Shown here: one piece after another, positions 43,703 through 51,601 of the stretch
Numbering within the stretch: the first letter of the stretch is position 1
Layout of the letters: the number at the start of each line of letters is the position of its first letter
NCBI GenBank assembly: GCA_045646385.1
Contig: JAZRKQ010000037.1
Span: 1 to 64,000 of the forward strand
Length of the DNA stretch: 64,000 nt
Reading direction: 5' to 3'
From: SIG455 sp045646385
Lineage (GTDB): Bacteria > Bacillota > Clostridia > UMGS1810
Notes under the pieces: model-generated
What the model saw: the letters and a program-made list of their open reading frames with translations, nothing else
What the model was told of the DNA's origin: nothing
The model's database searches: none
Made by a program: the position numbers and the translations under genes

Positions 43703-44557
43703 TTATATATCTTTTTTCTTATTATAAATCATACCGAATGCTCCGGGGCCGGCATGTGTACCTATGCACGATCCTGCCTCTGCCTCCAAAAACTCGGCAT
43801 CGGGAATTTTAGCAAGCAACGATGATTTCATTTTTTCTACCGCTTCGGGATAGTCTGTATGAAGCAAAGAAATAATGTGGCAGTCACCTATTCTTTCAGC
43901 CACGATATCAGTCATTTTTTCAACAAGTTTTTTACTGCCACGTGCTTTGGCAAAACTCATTATCATACCGTCTTCCGTATAAAGTATCGGGTGAATATCA
44001 AGCACATTTGCAACAACTTTTGCAGCACTGCTTATTCTGCCGCCGCGCTGCAGAAAATCAAGTGAACTTACCGTGAGCATAATTTCGCTACTGCTAAGTT
44101 TTTCATTAAGAAAATCAACCACTTCATCATGAGATGCACCATCGGCTACCATTTTAGATGCCAAAAGCACCCACATTCCGTAACCATAGGTAAAGTTGTT
44201 ACTGTCAATAACAGTAATATCAATATCAGGATTTTCTTCCTGAACCATACCTTTAGCAATAAATGAATTCTGATACGTACCGCTGGCTCTTGCAGAAAGA
44301 CCCACATATATAATGTCATAATCAGCATATTTGTTATATACCTCTACAAAGTCGTTTATACTAACCTGAGCGGTTTTAGGAAGTTCATCACAATTTTTAA
44401 GTTTTTCATAAAACTCTCTTGTAGTAATATCGTAAGCGTCTTTAAAAACCTCTTCACCAAAAGAAACATTTAAAGGGATAATGTGTATTCCGTTTTCTTC
44501 AGCAAGTTTTAAAGAAATATCGGACGCGCTGTCTGTAATAAGTTTAATTTTTTTCAT
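43703..44557 (-). CDS. DegV-family fatty-acid-binding protein
   Basis: A 284-residue two-domain DegV protein. Members bind a long-chain fatty acid and, as FakB, present it to the FakA kinase; fakA is not in the window. Visible patterns are ITDSASDISLKLAEENGIHIIPLNVSF at the N-terminus, GLSARASGTYQNS, SLDFLQRGGRISSAAKVVANVLDIHPIL and GTHAGPGAFGMIY at the end. ATG 44557 has AAGGAG 6 nt upstream. Only 14 nt separate it from trmL, so co-transcription is likely. Confidence 0.92.
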   Translation of the reverse strand: MKKIKLITDSASDISLKLAEENGIHIIPLNVSFGEEVFKDAYDITTREFYEKLKNCDELPKTAQVSINDFVEVYNKYADYDIIYVGLSARASGTYQNSFIAKGMVQEENPDIDITVIDSNNFTYGYGMWVLLASKMVADGASHDEVVDFLNEKLSSSEIMLTVSSLDFLQRGGRISSAAKVVANVLDIHPILYTEDGMIMSFAKARGSKKLVEKMTDIVAERIGDCHIISLLHTDYPEAVEKMKSSLLAKIPDAEFLEAEAGSCIGTHAGPGAFGMIYNKKKDI

Positions 44558-44571
44558 AGCAATCTCCTTTA

Positions 44572-45063
44572 CTACCAAGTAAATTTAGTAAGTTCGCCCT
44601 GCTTTTGCAAAGCAAGGAATTTATTTTGCCTGAGTGCCTCATACACCACTATGGCAACAGAGTTGGAAAGATTCAAACTTCTGGCACCCTCTGCCATAGG
44701 TATACGTATGCAGGTGTCGGGATTATCTTTTAAAAGCGATTCGTCAAGACCTTTTGTTTCTTTACCAAATACAAGATAATCACCGTCACGATACTCAACC
44801 TCATCATGATTATTGAGTGCTTTTGTAGTGCTGAAGAAAAATCTTCCGCCTTTGTTCTTTTCAAAAAAGTCGTCTATACCATCATAAAAAGTAATATCAA
44901 GCATATGCCAGTAATCAAGGCCTGCGCGTTTCAATTTAGTATCATCAATTTCAAAACCAAGCGGCCGCACAAGGTGAAGCCTTGAACCTGTAGCAGCACA
45001 CGTGCGTGCTATATTACCTGTATTCTGAGGAATTTCAGGTTCGACCAAAACTATATTGAACAT
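44572..45063 (-). CDS. trmL: tRNA (cytidine/uridine-2'-O)-methyltransferase TrmL
   Basis: A 163-residue SPOUT methyltransferase that methylates the wobble ribose of tRNA-Leu isoacceptors. It has FNIVLVEPEIPQNTGNIARTC at the start, YLVFGKETKGL in the middle and the SAM-binding knot IPMAEGARSLNLSNSVAIVVYEALRQ. Its start codon lies inside the end of a small upstream frame (45051-45182). Confidence 0.94.
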   Translation of the reverse strand: MFNIVLVEPEIPQNTGNIARTCAATGSRLHLVRPLGFEIDDTKLKRAGLDYWHMLDITFYDGIDDFFEKNKGGRFFFSTTKALNNHDEVEYRDGDYLVFGKETKGLDESLLKDNPDTCIRIPMAEGARSLNLSNSVAIVVYEALRQNKFLALQKQGELTKFTW

Positions 45064-45182
45064 TTACTATCACCTGCTTTCCAAAAACTTTTTGATGCGT
45101 TCAATCGGTTTATTAATTCTGTCAATTCCGTATGAATATTTAAAGTACTGTTATCTTCAAACAATTCGAGTATTTTTTTCAT
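45051..45182 (-). CDS. Small 43-residue protein overlapping trmL start
   Basis: ATG 45182 follows GAGGAAC at a proper distance and opens a 43-residue frame (MKKILELFEDNSTLNIHTEL, then a helical part ending FWKAGDSKCSI) that stops 12 nt inside trmL. It is helical and amphipathic with no recognised family. It may be a real small protein or a leader frame that couples translation to trmL; the good ribosome site is the main support. Confidence 0.45.
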   Translation of the reverse strand: MKKILELFEDNSTLNIHTELTELINRLNASKSFWKAGDSKCSI

Positions 45183-45194
45183 TTCTGTTCCTCT

Positions 45195-46565
45195 TTATTG
45201 TTTAACCCCGTATTTTTCTTTTATTGCTTCCTTACGCGCTATAAGCGTTGCTGCAACCCATAAAACAGCGGTTATAAGCATCAAATCAAAATAAATTCCA
45301 AATACAAACATATTTTTACTTATAAGTATTTTTCCGGTAGTTATAACTGTGGCAAACATTTCTGCAAGTGCACCAACGGGAAGCAATGAAGCAAAAATAG
45401 CAATGCATGCTTTTGAATTGTTACCGCCTTTTTTATATACTAAATATTCACGAACGGCAATTACTGCGTATGCAATAACAAACAGAAGTATTACCCATAA
45501 TCCGTTTGGTATTACACGTCTTTTTAAGAAATTCCATATTTTAAGGTTTGTTCCCTCACGCAATCCGTAATATGCACCTTCTTCTCGATAAGATGCAAAA
45601 TCCTGTATCAAGAAATATGCATTGTTTGCGGCAGATTTAATATTTGCTGTGAACTGTTTTGGGTTGGATGCATAATATCTTACTACATCGCCGTAAGTAA
45701 CACCATTAACCGCCTCACTCATTTCTGCCATAGTGGGGCTGTCCGAAATTTCATTTTCCTCTAAATCAAAAAATTCTAATACCGCTTTATCTTCAATTGC
45801 AAAATCATTATAAATAAGGTTATAAAGTTTTACATCACGTGCAGGTATATGTGCGTTAATCATAGAAAAAACAGAAACAATTGCAACAACTGCTGACAAT
45901 ATCAAAGTAACAGTTTTTCCTTTTGTGTTTAAAGTAAATGCAATAACGCAAAGCACCAATGCAGCGGCAATTGCAACAATAGCAGCAGAAAACCGCATAG
46001 TTGATAGCAAACATGCAAAAATTGAAAATGTTATCAATTTAATATACGAAAACTTTTTTGCCGTACTTGCAGACAATGCCGAAAGTGCAATTACAAGAAC
46101 AAAAATAAGTGCATCTGTATAAAACGAATTGAAATACGCAAGATATCCCAAATCAAGAAACACAATACCTAAAAGTGCAGAAAAAGCGTAATTCAAATAA
46201 TCTTTTTCAAAGCGCATATTCTTTTGCAAAAAATACATACCAATAATAAATATTATTGAATATATAACACTTATAAAATGTATATTAAATATTGTTTTTG
46301 AAAATAAAAGTTTATTAATTGAAATAAGCACCATAAGAAAAATCTGAAAAGCCGATTTTTCACTTCCATCAGGTTGTGATATACCATAATTCTGCGCAAT
46401 GGCATAGGTATTGGCATTTGAATTGTACAAACCTACACTTTCAAATGTAGAGGTGTATTCAGACAAATCGCCAAGACCGTAAATAGGAGTACAAATAACG
46501 GTAATCAATATTACAACTATAAAAATCAATGTAAATATATTATATGATTTTAAAATGTTTTTCAT
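45195..46565 (-). CDS. Polytopic membrane protein, unknown (glycosyltransferase-like topology)
   Basis: A 456-residue protein with about ten membrane segments. After the first segment a long extracytoplasmic loop (GLGDLSEYTSTFESVGLYNSN) precedes further segments, and a second loop near 240-330 (DFAIEDKAVLEFFDLEENEISD) interrupts them. The layout resembles GT-C type glycosyltransferases or wall-polymer enzymes, but the diagnostic acidic motif is not clear. No firm family is assigned. It starts 29 nt past a promoter-leader and ends 12 nt before the small frame ahead of trmL. Confidence 0.72.
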   Translation of the reverse strand: MKNILKSYNIFTLIFIVVILITVICTPIYGLGDLSEYTSTFESVGLYNSNANTYAIAQNYGISQPDGSEKSAFQIFLMVLISINKLLFSKTIFNIHFISVIYSIIFIIGMYFLQKNMRFEKDYLNYAFSALLGIVFLDLGYLAYFNSFYTDALIFVLVIALSALSASTAKKFSYIKLITFSIFACLLSTMRFSAAIVAIAAALVLCVIAFTLNTKGKTVTLILSAVVAIVSVFSMINAHIPARDVKLYNLIYNDFAIEDKAVLEFFDLEENEISDSPTMAEMSEAVNGVTYGDVVRYYASNPKQFTANIKSAANNAYFLIQDFASYREEGAYYGLREGTNLKIWNFLKRRVIPNGLWVILLFVIAYAVIAVREYLVYKKGGNNSKACIAIFASLLPVGALAEMFATVITTGKILISKNMFVFGIYFDLMLITAVLWVAATLIARKEAIKEKYGVKQ

Positions 46566-46599
46566 AAAAAAGTACCTTTCAAAAATATAGTTACTATTA

Positions 46600-46628
46600 A
46601 TTTTACACTATTTCCATATTGTTTTCAA
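46600..46628 (-). promoter_or_regulatory. Promoter of the membrane-protein/trmL/degV unit
   Basis: Minus-strand TTGAAA (46628-46623), 17 nt, TAAAAT (46605-46600). Confidence 0.6.
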
Positions 46629-46719
46629 GTATTTTATATTTTTTATACATTAAATTATTGTTTTGGGTAACACTATAATCGATACAGTAAGTATCATTTA
46701 TTTTAAGGAGGATAATACA

Positions 46720-46827
46720 ATGGATAAGAAAAATCTTCAGAACGAAAACAGAAACGAAAATCAGAACAACAACAATCAGAACAGAAACAACAATAACAAT
46801 AACAACCAGAACAACAACCAGAGATAA
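46720..46827 (+). CDS. Asn-rich 35-residue micro-protein
   Basis: ATG 46720 lies 9 nt after AAGGAGG and opens a 35-residue frame, MDKKNLQNENRNENQNNNNQ and on, made almost only of Asn, Gln, Arg and Glu. A strong terminator begins about 20 nt past the stop, so this is a complete small transcription unit. Low-complexity Asn-rich peptides of this kind occur in Clostridia but I know no function. Upstream, GGTAACACTA (46666-46675) fits the forespore sigma-F/G -10 pattern, with a poor -35. Confidence 0.7.
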   Translation: MDKKNLQNENRNENQNNNNQNRNNNNNNNQNNNQR

Positions 46828-46845
46828 TCAGCGTATTTTCCTTAT

Positions 46846-46878
46846 AAAAAAGTTGTCCCGTAAAAGTACGGGACAACT
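46846..46878. terminator. Bidirectional terminator
   Basis: AAAGTTGTCCCGTA pairs with TACGGGACAACTTT around a short loop with long A and T tracts on each side. It serves the Asn-rich gene and the convergent FeoB-associated gene. Confidence 0.9.
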
Positions 46879-46885
46879 TTTTTTG

Positions 46886-47032
46886 TTATTTCATTTTGCA
46901 ATTTTCACAGTTACAGGAAGAACTATTAGGACAACCTATACATTTCTTACCGCTTTTTTTAGCCTTATACACATATCGCGCGGAAACACCGATAATTGCA
47001 CCCAATATTAAAATGATAATCAAATTATCCAT
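46886..47032 (-). CDS. FeoB-associated Cys-rich membrane protein
   Basis: A 48-residue protein with one membrane segment (NLIIILILGAIIGVSARYVY) and a Cys-rich tail CIGCPNSSSCNCENCKMK. This is the short family found right after feoB in many Firmicutes; it is thought to assist ferrous iron uptake, perhaps by binding metal on the inner face. GAGGTGA precedes ATG 47032, and feoB ends 20 nt upstream. Confidence 0.9.
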   Translation of the reverse strand: MDNLIIILILGAIIGVSARYVYKAKKSGKKCIGCPNSSSCNCENCKMK

Positions 47033-47052
47033 CAGAATATCACCTCATTTAA

Positions 47053-49023
47053 TTATGCTTTTGCACTCTTTTTAAAAGAATACTCGGCTTTTAGTTTTTT
47101 ATCTGAATTAATACACAGATACACAACAACAGCAATCATAATTAAAACTGCGATAAGTCCGGGCAAAAATCCTGCACCAACAGCACCTGTAGTGACAATT
47201 GTACCAATCTGGTATACTGAAAAGCCTATGGTATAACCCACAAAAAGTTGAAGAGCAATACCTCCCCAAAGCCACTTTGCACTCTTCATTTCGGCGTTCA
47301 TAGCACCGATTGCCGCAAAGCATGGAGGTGTAAACAGATTAAACATCATATACGCAAGTGCCGCAACCGCTGTCAGTTCCGGTACTGCCACCGGAAGTTC
47401 TGTTGTTACATCAGTTAAAATATAACATACCGCCATCGTTGCAACTACATTTTCTTTTGCTATAAAACCTGCAACCGCTGCTGCAGCAAATTGCCATGCA
47501 TGATATCCTATAACAGGAATCAACAAATATGCAATCGGTTGTGCAATGGAAGCAAGAATTGAAGCATCTGCCGTTTCAGCCACAGCAAACTGCAATGTAA
47601 AGGACTGCATAATTTGTACGGCAGTATTACAAAGTAAAATAATTGTAGCCGCTTTTACTATATATGACCAGCCACGTGCACACATTGAACCAAATGCGCG
47701 TTTCAAACTCGGTAATTTATATTCCGGAAGTTCAATAATGAAATATGATTTTTTCGCTTTATACCCGGTAATTCTGTTTACAAGCAATGCGCCAAAGAAA
47801 ATAATAAGTATTCCTACAAAATACATAAGCGGTCCTACCCATGCAGCATCAACAAAAAATGCACCCGCAAAAAGCGAAATTACAGGAAGTTTAGCACCGC
47901 AAGGCATAAACGGAGCAAGCATAGCAGTTGCTCTGCGTTCGCGCTCATTACGGATTGTACGGCAAGCCATTACACCCGGAATTGCACATCCTGTACCTAT
48001 AACAAATGGAATAACCGACTTACCGCTTAACCCAACTTTTTTAAAGATTGGATCAAGCACTACAGATACACGAGACATATATCCGCAATCTTCAAGCAAT
48101 GCAATAAGGAAATACATTACCATAACAAGCGGCAAAAAACCAATAACGGCAATAACGCCGCCGATAACACCATCAACCAGAAGTGCCGACAGCAGAGGGT
48201 TTGCATTTTCAAAAAATGCGCCTATCCAACTTTGTAATGTTTCAAGCCATGCAACCAAAGTATCTGCCACCCAAGTACCAAAAGATGCCTGAGATATGTA
48301 AAATACCAAGTACATTATAACCGCAAAAATTGGTATGCCGAGCCACTTATTAGTAAGTACGGCATCAATTTTATCATGAAAGTTTTTATCTTTTGTTAAA
48401 ACTTTTCTGTTCTCAACATCGGCTACAATTTTATTTACAAATTCAAAACGCTTCCTGTCAGCAACTTCAACCTCAGTTTTATTTGTAAGGTCAATATCAC
48501 TCTGCACATAAGGCGCGCTTTGAGTTTGCCCAACCAGTGACAAGGCTGTTTCAATAACCTTTTTCAAGCCTTGTGCTGATGTTGAAATTGTTTCAACAAC
48601 AGGGCAATTAAGTTTTTCAGAAAGAGAAAAAACATCAATATTTGTTTCTTTCTTCTTATTAACATCTGTTTTATTAAGTGCAACAACAACAGGAATACCC
48701 AATTCTAAAAGTTGGGTTGTAAAAAACAAACTGCGGCTTAAGTTGGTAGCGTCTACAATATTTATAATAACATCGGGATTTTCATTTTTAACATACGAAC
48801 TTGTGATGCTTTCTTCCGAAGTGAACGGTGACATTGAGTATGCACCCGGAAGGTCAACCACTATAAGTTCGTCAGCACCCTTATAAAAACTTTTTTTTAT
48901 AGGGTGTTCTTTCTTTTCAACGGTAACACCTGCCCAGTTACCGACTTTTTCGTTTTTGCCGGTAAGGGCATTATACATTGTAGTTTTACCGCTGTTCGGA
49001 TTGCCTGTCAATGCAATTCTCAT
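47053..49023 (-). CDS. feoB: Ferrous iron transport protein B
   Basis: A 656-residue membrane Fe2+ transporter with an N-terminal G-protein domain: GNPNSGKTTMYNALTG (G1), DLPGAYSMSPF (G3) and ALNKTDVNK (G4). The membrane part has two Gate motifs, with conserved Cys in VIGTGCAIPGVMACRTIRNERER and in FNLFTPPCFAAIGAMNAE. AGGAGG lies 7 nt before the ATG. A TTAG-N6-CTAA site lies in the 100-bp gap to feoA. Confidence 0.97.
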   Translation of the reverse strand: MRIALTGNPNSGKTTMYNALTGKNEKVGNWAGVTVEKKEHPIKKSFYKGADELIVVDLPGAYSMSPFTSEESITSSYVKNENPDVIINIVDATNLSRSLFFTTQLLELGIPVVVALNKTDVNKKKETNIDVFSLSEKLNCPVVETISTSAQGLKKVIETALSLVGQTQSAPYVQSDIDLTNKTEVEVADRKRFEFVNKIVADVENRKVLTKDKNFHDKIDAVLTNKWLGIPIFAVIMYLVFYISQASFGTWVADTLVAWLETLQSWIGAFFENANPLLSALLVDGVIGGVIAVIGFLPLVMVMYFLIALLEDCGYMSRVSVVLDPIFKKVGLSGKSVIPFVIGTGCAIPGVMACRTIRNERERRATAMLAPFMPCGAKLPVISLFAGAFFVDAAWVGPLMYFVGILIIFFGALLVNRITGYKAKKSYFIIELPEYKLPSLKRAFGSMCARGWSYIVKAATIILLCNTAVQIMQSFTLQFAVAETADASILASIAQPIAYLLIPVIGYHAWQFAAAAVAGFIAKENVVATMAVCYILTDVTTELPVAVPELTAVAALAYMMFNLFTPPCFAAIGAMNAEMKSAKWLWGGIALQLFVGYTIGFSVYQIGTIVTTGAVGAGFLPGLIAVLIMIAVVVYLCINSDKKLKAEYSFKKSAKA

Positions 49024-49068
49024 TTTTAATCCTCCTGATAATGTATGTAAAATTAATCTGACTGTTTC

Positions 49069-49086
49069 GGTTAGACAAAACTAACC
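49069..49086. promoter_or_regulatory. DtxR-type operator candidate between feoA and feoB
   Basis: GGTTAG-ACAAAA-CTAACC is a perfect inverted repeat with 6-bp arms (core TTAG-N6-CTAA at 49071-49084). It has the same core as the two sites in front of feoA. Confidence 0.6.
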
Positions 49087-49123
49087 ATTTTCCTAAAAAA
49101 TCAGCAGATAACCGAATAATTAT

Positions 49124-49336
49124 TTAAATTATTATGGCTTCTGCCAGTTGTTTGTCTATACTATATCTACTGTCTTTTATAGATACTACACAACTGCTCT
49201 TTAAGTGAGATATAACCGTGATGGGTTCTCCACTATAGCATCCTAAAGAAAACAGGAATGCATTAAGTTCTTCATCATTTGTTTCAATATTTTTGATTAT
49301 ATATTCTTTTCCTTCTTCAGCAGAAAACAAATTCAT
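49124..49336 (-). CDS. feoA: Ferrous iron transport protein A
   Basis: A 70-residue SH3-like FeoA protein that assists FeoB. It follows the family pattern with DEELNAFLFSLGCYSGEPITVISHLKSSCVVSIKDSRYSIDKQLAEAIII, ending with the final strand. GAGGCG precedes the ATG. It is the first gene of the feoA-feoB-Cys-rich unit, driven by the promoter at 49401-49430. Confidence 0.92.
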   Translation of the reverse strand: MNLFSAEEGKEYIIKNIETNDEELNAFLFSLGCYSGEPITVISHLKSSCVVSIKDSRYSIDKQLAEAIII

Positions 49337-49357
49337 AAAAATCGCCTCGAATCAAAA

Positions 49358-49391
49358 TTAGCCTTCACTAACGCTAATTAGTCTTTTCTAA
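49358..49391. promoter_or_regulatory. Tandem DtxR-type operators in front of feoA
   Basis: Two sites share the core TTAG-N6-CTAA: TTAGCCTTCACTAA (49358-49371) and TTAGTCTTTTCTAA (49378-49391). Their centres are 20 bp apart, two turns of the helix. They begin right at the expected feoA transcription start, so a bound regulator would block transcription. Confidence 0.68.
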
Positions 49392-49400
49392 CTCTGTAAT

Positions 49401-49430
49401 ATTCTACCACACAAAATCATTATTTGTCAA
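49401..49430 (-). promoter_or_regulatory. feoA promoter
   Basis: Minus-strand TTGACA (49430-49425), 18 nt, TAGAAT (49406-49401). Confidence 0.78.
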
Positions 49431-49454
49431 CACATTATTCAATTTTTTCGCAAA

Positions 49455-49483
49455 TTGACAAAAAAATATTTTTATGGTATGCT
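49455..49483 (+). promoter_or_regulatory. Promoter of the DtxR-family regulator gene
   Basis: TTGACA (49455-49460), 17 nt, TATGCT (49478-49483), divergent from the feoA promoter. Confidence 0.7.
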
Positions 49484-49517
49484 TTTATTGTAAATATTTT
49501 GTATGCGAGGTATGTTG

Positions 49518-49883
49518 ATGAAAATACAGGAATCAGCCGAAAACTATCTTGAGGCAATACTCGTTATCGGAAAACGCAAAGGTTATGTTCGAAGCATTGA
49601 TATAGCAAACGAACTTTCTGTTACAAAGCCAAGTGTTTCTGTTGCTATGAAATCTTTTAAAAACGAGGGGTACATCCTTGTAAACGATGCAGGTGATATA
49701 ACCTTAACCGATAAAGGCAGGAAAATTGCCGAAAAGGTTTACGAAAGACATAATGTTATAGCAAATGCTCTTCTTCTGCTTGGTGTAAGCGAAGAAAATG
49801 CTTATGCAGACAGTTGTAAGATCGAACATGTTATAAGCGATGAAAGTTTTTGCAAATTAAAAGAATTTATATCGAAAAAATAA
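49518..49883 (+). CDS. DtxR/MntR-family metal-dependent repressor
   Basis: A 121-residue metalloregulator. The winged helix (residues 5-65) has SIDIANELSVTKPSVSVAMKSFKNEGYI as its DNA-reading part, and the dimerisation/metal domain follows. Metal ligands fit the DtxR/IdeR iron site: His78 in YERHNV and Cys100, Glu103, His104 in CKIEHVIS, where MntR has Glu instead of Cys. The SH3 domain of DtxR is missing, giving MntR length. ATG 49518 follows GAGG. Divergence from feoA and the TTAG-N6-CTAA sites make it the likely iron sensor for feo. Confidence 0.9.
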   Translation: MKIQESAENYLEAILVIGKRKGYVRSIDIANELSVTKPSVSVAMKSFKNEGYILVNDAGDITLTDKGRKIAEKVYERHNVIANALLLLGVSEENAYADSCKIEHVISDESFCKLKEFISKK

Positions 49884-49886
49884 ACC

Positions 49887-49917
49887 AAAAAGGTCCGAAT
49901 TGAATTCGGACCTTTTT
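49887..49917. terminator. Bidirectional terminator
   Basis: GGTCCGAATT pairs with AATTCGGACC around a single base, flanked by A and T runs. Confidence 0.9.
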
Positions 49918-49921
49918 AAAT

Positions 49922-50812
49922 TTATCTGTTACTGATCAAATCGCTTATATCCAATTTGTCACCCAAAGTTCTGTCAGCAGATACAGGTTCAAACGGAATA
50001 AGTGCTCCGCCCGGAGTAAAGGTTAATTCTGAAAGGATTATCTTTCCGTCTATATCAAACAAATCCACTCTGACAGACGGAAACCCTTGTGCTAAATACT
50101 CAGCCGTTTCCAACATTTGCGGTAAAAGGGGCGACAAACTGTCTTTACGCACGGGATATGCTTTGTTTTTAAAATCGGCAACAGTTCCGTCTGCATTATA
50201 GTATGTAAGGTGCTCCCCATTACCATCACCTAATCCGCCTGCCACAGAGAAGAATATCACTTTGCCGTTTAAAACGTATATGTTATAATTGATGACATCG
50301 CCTTCTAAAAACTTTTCACAGATAATTTTTCTAGGAATTTTTGCGTAATGAGGCTCAGCATTGAAATTAGAAAAATCCTCATGCATCCATTTATCAAGTT
50401 TTTTAATCGTTTCATCTTTATCTAATTTACTTTTATCTTTGCATATAATATTGTATCCGCATCCATGATTACATTTCAAAACAAATTTTTCAGGCAATTC
50501 GTTCCAGTCAATATCATGTGCGTCATCCCACACAAAAAGTATGTCATTAAGCAAATCCTGTTTACCGACTTTTTTCATATAACTTCTTACCGCATATTTA
50601 TCTGCGCACACAATTGCATTCTCGTTATTCGGCCAATAATTTAATTTAAGCCATTGAAGTTTTTCATTAAGCGTTTTTGGGTTATTCAAATCCAGATTAT
50701 ATCCTAAAACAATTTTAAAATAAACCTTCGACATAAATTCAGGAGAAGTAATATTATATGCAAGTGTCTGTAGTTTTCTTCTTATTGTATACAGCAATTC
50801 ATTTCTTTTCAT
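49922..50812 (-). CDS. ATP-grasp protein, TupA-like (surface glycan)
   Basis: A 296-residue protein of the TupA-like ATP-grasp group found in polysaccharide loci. It shows TLNEKLQWLKLNYW, CADKYAVRSYMKKVG, FVLKCNHGCGYNIICKDKSKLD (ATP lysine and glycine loop) and VRVDLFDIDGKIILSELTFTPGGAL near the C-terminus. TupA-type enzymes are linked to teichuronopeptide or related wall glycan synthesis. It is the last gene of a four-gene cluster that begins with an aminotransferase at 53555. Confidence 0.85.
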   Translation of the reverse strand: MKRNELLYTIRRKLQTLAYNITSPEFMSKVYFKIVLGYNLDLNNPKTLNEKLQWLKLNYWPNNENAIVCADKYAVRSYMKKVGKQDLLNDILFVWDDAHDIDWNELPEKFVLKCNHGCGYNIICKDKSKLDKDETIKKLDKWMHEDFSNFNAEPHYAKIPRKIICEKFLEGDVINYNIYVLNGKVIFFSVAGGLGDGNGEHLTYYNADGTVADFKNKAYPVRKDSLSPLLPQMLETAEYLAQGFPSVRVDLFDIDGKIILSELTFTPGGALIPFEPVSADRTLGDKLDISDLISNR

Positions 50813-50827
50813 CAGTACTATCTCCTA

Positions 50828-51601
50828 TTAAACAATTTTATGTTTTTCATACTTTTTCTTTTTAAGTATACCGTAAAACATATTCCAGCAAGCATACCAT
50901 AATGCAACAGCACAATTTCTTTCGTCACAAAAATGGAATAAATCATAATGACTCTTTAATTTTTTGCTGAGTTTATCATGAGAAATAGATTTTTTCCGTA
51001 TTCTGTATTTTGCAAGATTTTCGGGCAAAAGATAGCAATTATCTTTTTTGCAAAGTTGCAAAAGTATTGCGTAGTCATTGTTCTTTTTAATATCTTTTAT
51101 CTGGATAAGCCCCATTTTTTCAGCATCGTACATAAACGTAAGGCAACCGGGATATCCGTAATTATACATTTTTCTTTTTGTAACAACATTGGGTCCGGAA
51201 ACGTATACGTTAAGCGGATTCGACTGCTCGTCAATCTTCACATACTCGTGATATGCAAACGAGTAACCGTTATCTGTCATAAAGGAAATCATTTTCTCCA
51301 GTTTCTCTGGCATCCACAAATCGTCGCTGTCTAAAAATGCTATCCACCTACCTTTTGCTTCTCTGATTGCCCTGTTTCTTGATAAGGCAGCACCGCTGTT
51401 TTTTTCATTCTTTAGATATTTTATTCTGGTATCCGACAAATAAGGTGCAACAACTTCATCGGTGTTATCTGTGGAACAATCATCAACGATAATTAATTCC
51501 CAGTTTTTATATGTCTGGTTGACTACTGACTCAATAGATTCTGCAATAAAACGAGATGTATTCCAACTTGGCATAACTACAGACACAAGTCCATCAATCA
51601 T
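50828..51601 (-). CDS. Glycosyltransferase family 2
   Basis: A 257-residue GT-A glycosyltransferase with SVVMPSWNTSRFIAESIESVVNQTYKNWELIIVDDCSTDNTDEV, the GT2 N-terminal pattern, and WIAFLDSDDLWMPEKLEKM, whose Asp residues bind the nucleotide sugar and metal. Donor and acceptor sugars cannot be deduced. The start overlaps the preceding sugar-transferase stop by 4 nt. Confidence 0.9.
   Translation of the reverse strand: MIDGLVSVVMPSWNTSRFIAESIESVVNQTYKNWELIIVDDCSTDNTDEVVAPYLSDTRIKYLKNEKNSGAALSRNRAIREAKGRWIAFLDSDDLWMPEKLEKMISFMTDNGYSFAYHEYVKIDEQSNPLNVYVSGPNVVTKRKMYNYGYPGCLTFMYDAEKMGLIQIKDIKKNNDYAILLQLCKKDNCYLLPENLAKYRIRKKSISHDKLSKKLKSHYDLFHFCDERNCAVALWYACWNMFYGILKKKKYEKHKIV

Noticed and set aside
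46720..46827. Reading the AAC/AAT-rich tract as a CRISPR or simple repeat
   Set aside because: There are no regular spacers; the tract is a continuous frame with a strong ribosome site, start, stop and terminator.
47546..48292. 248-codon plus-strand open frame antisense to feoB
   Set aside because: Long antisense frames arise from codon bias; the composition is Ile/Thr/Ser-rich without pattern, and feoB is unambiguous.
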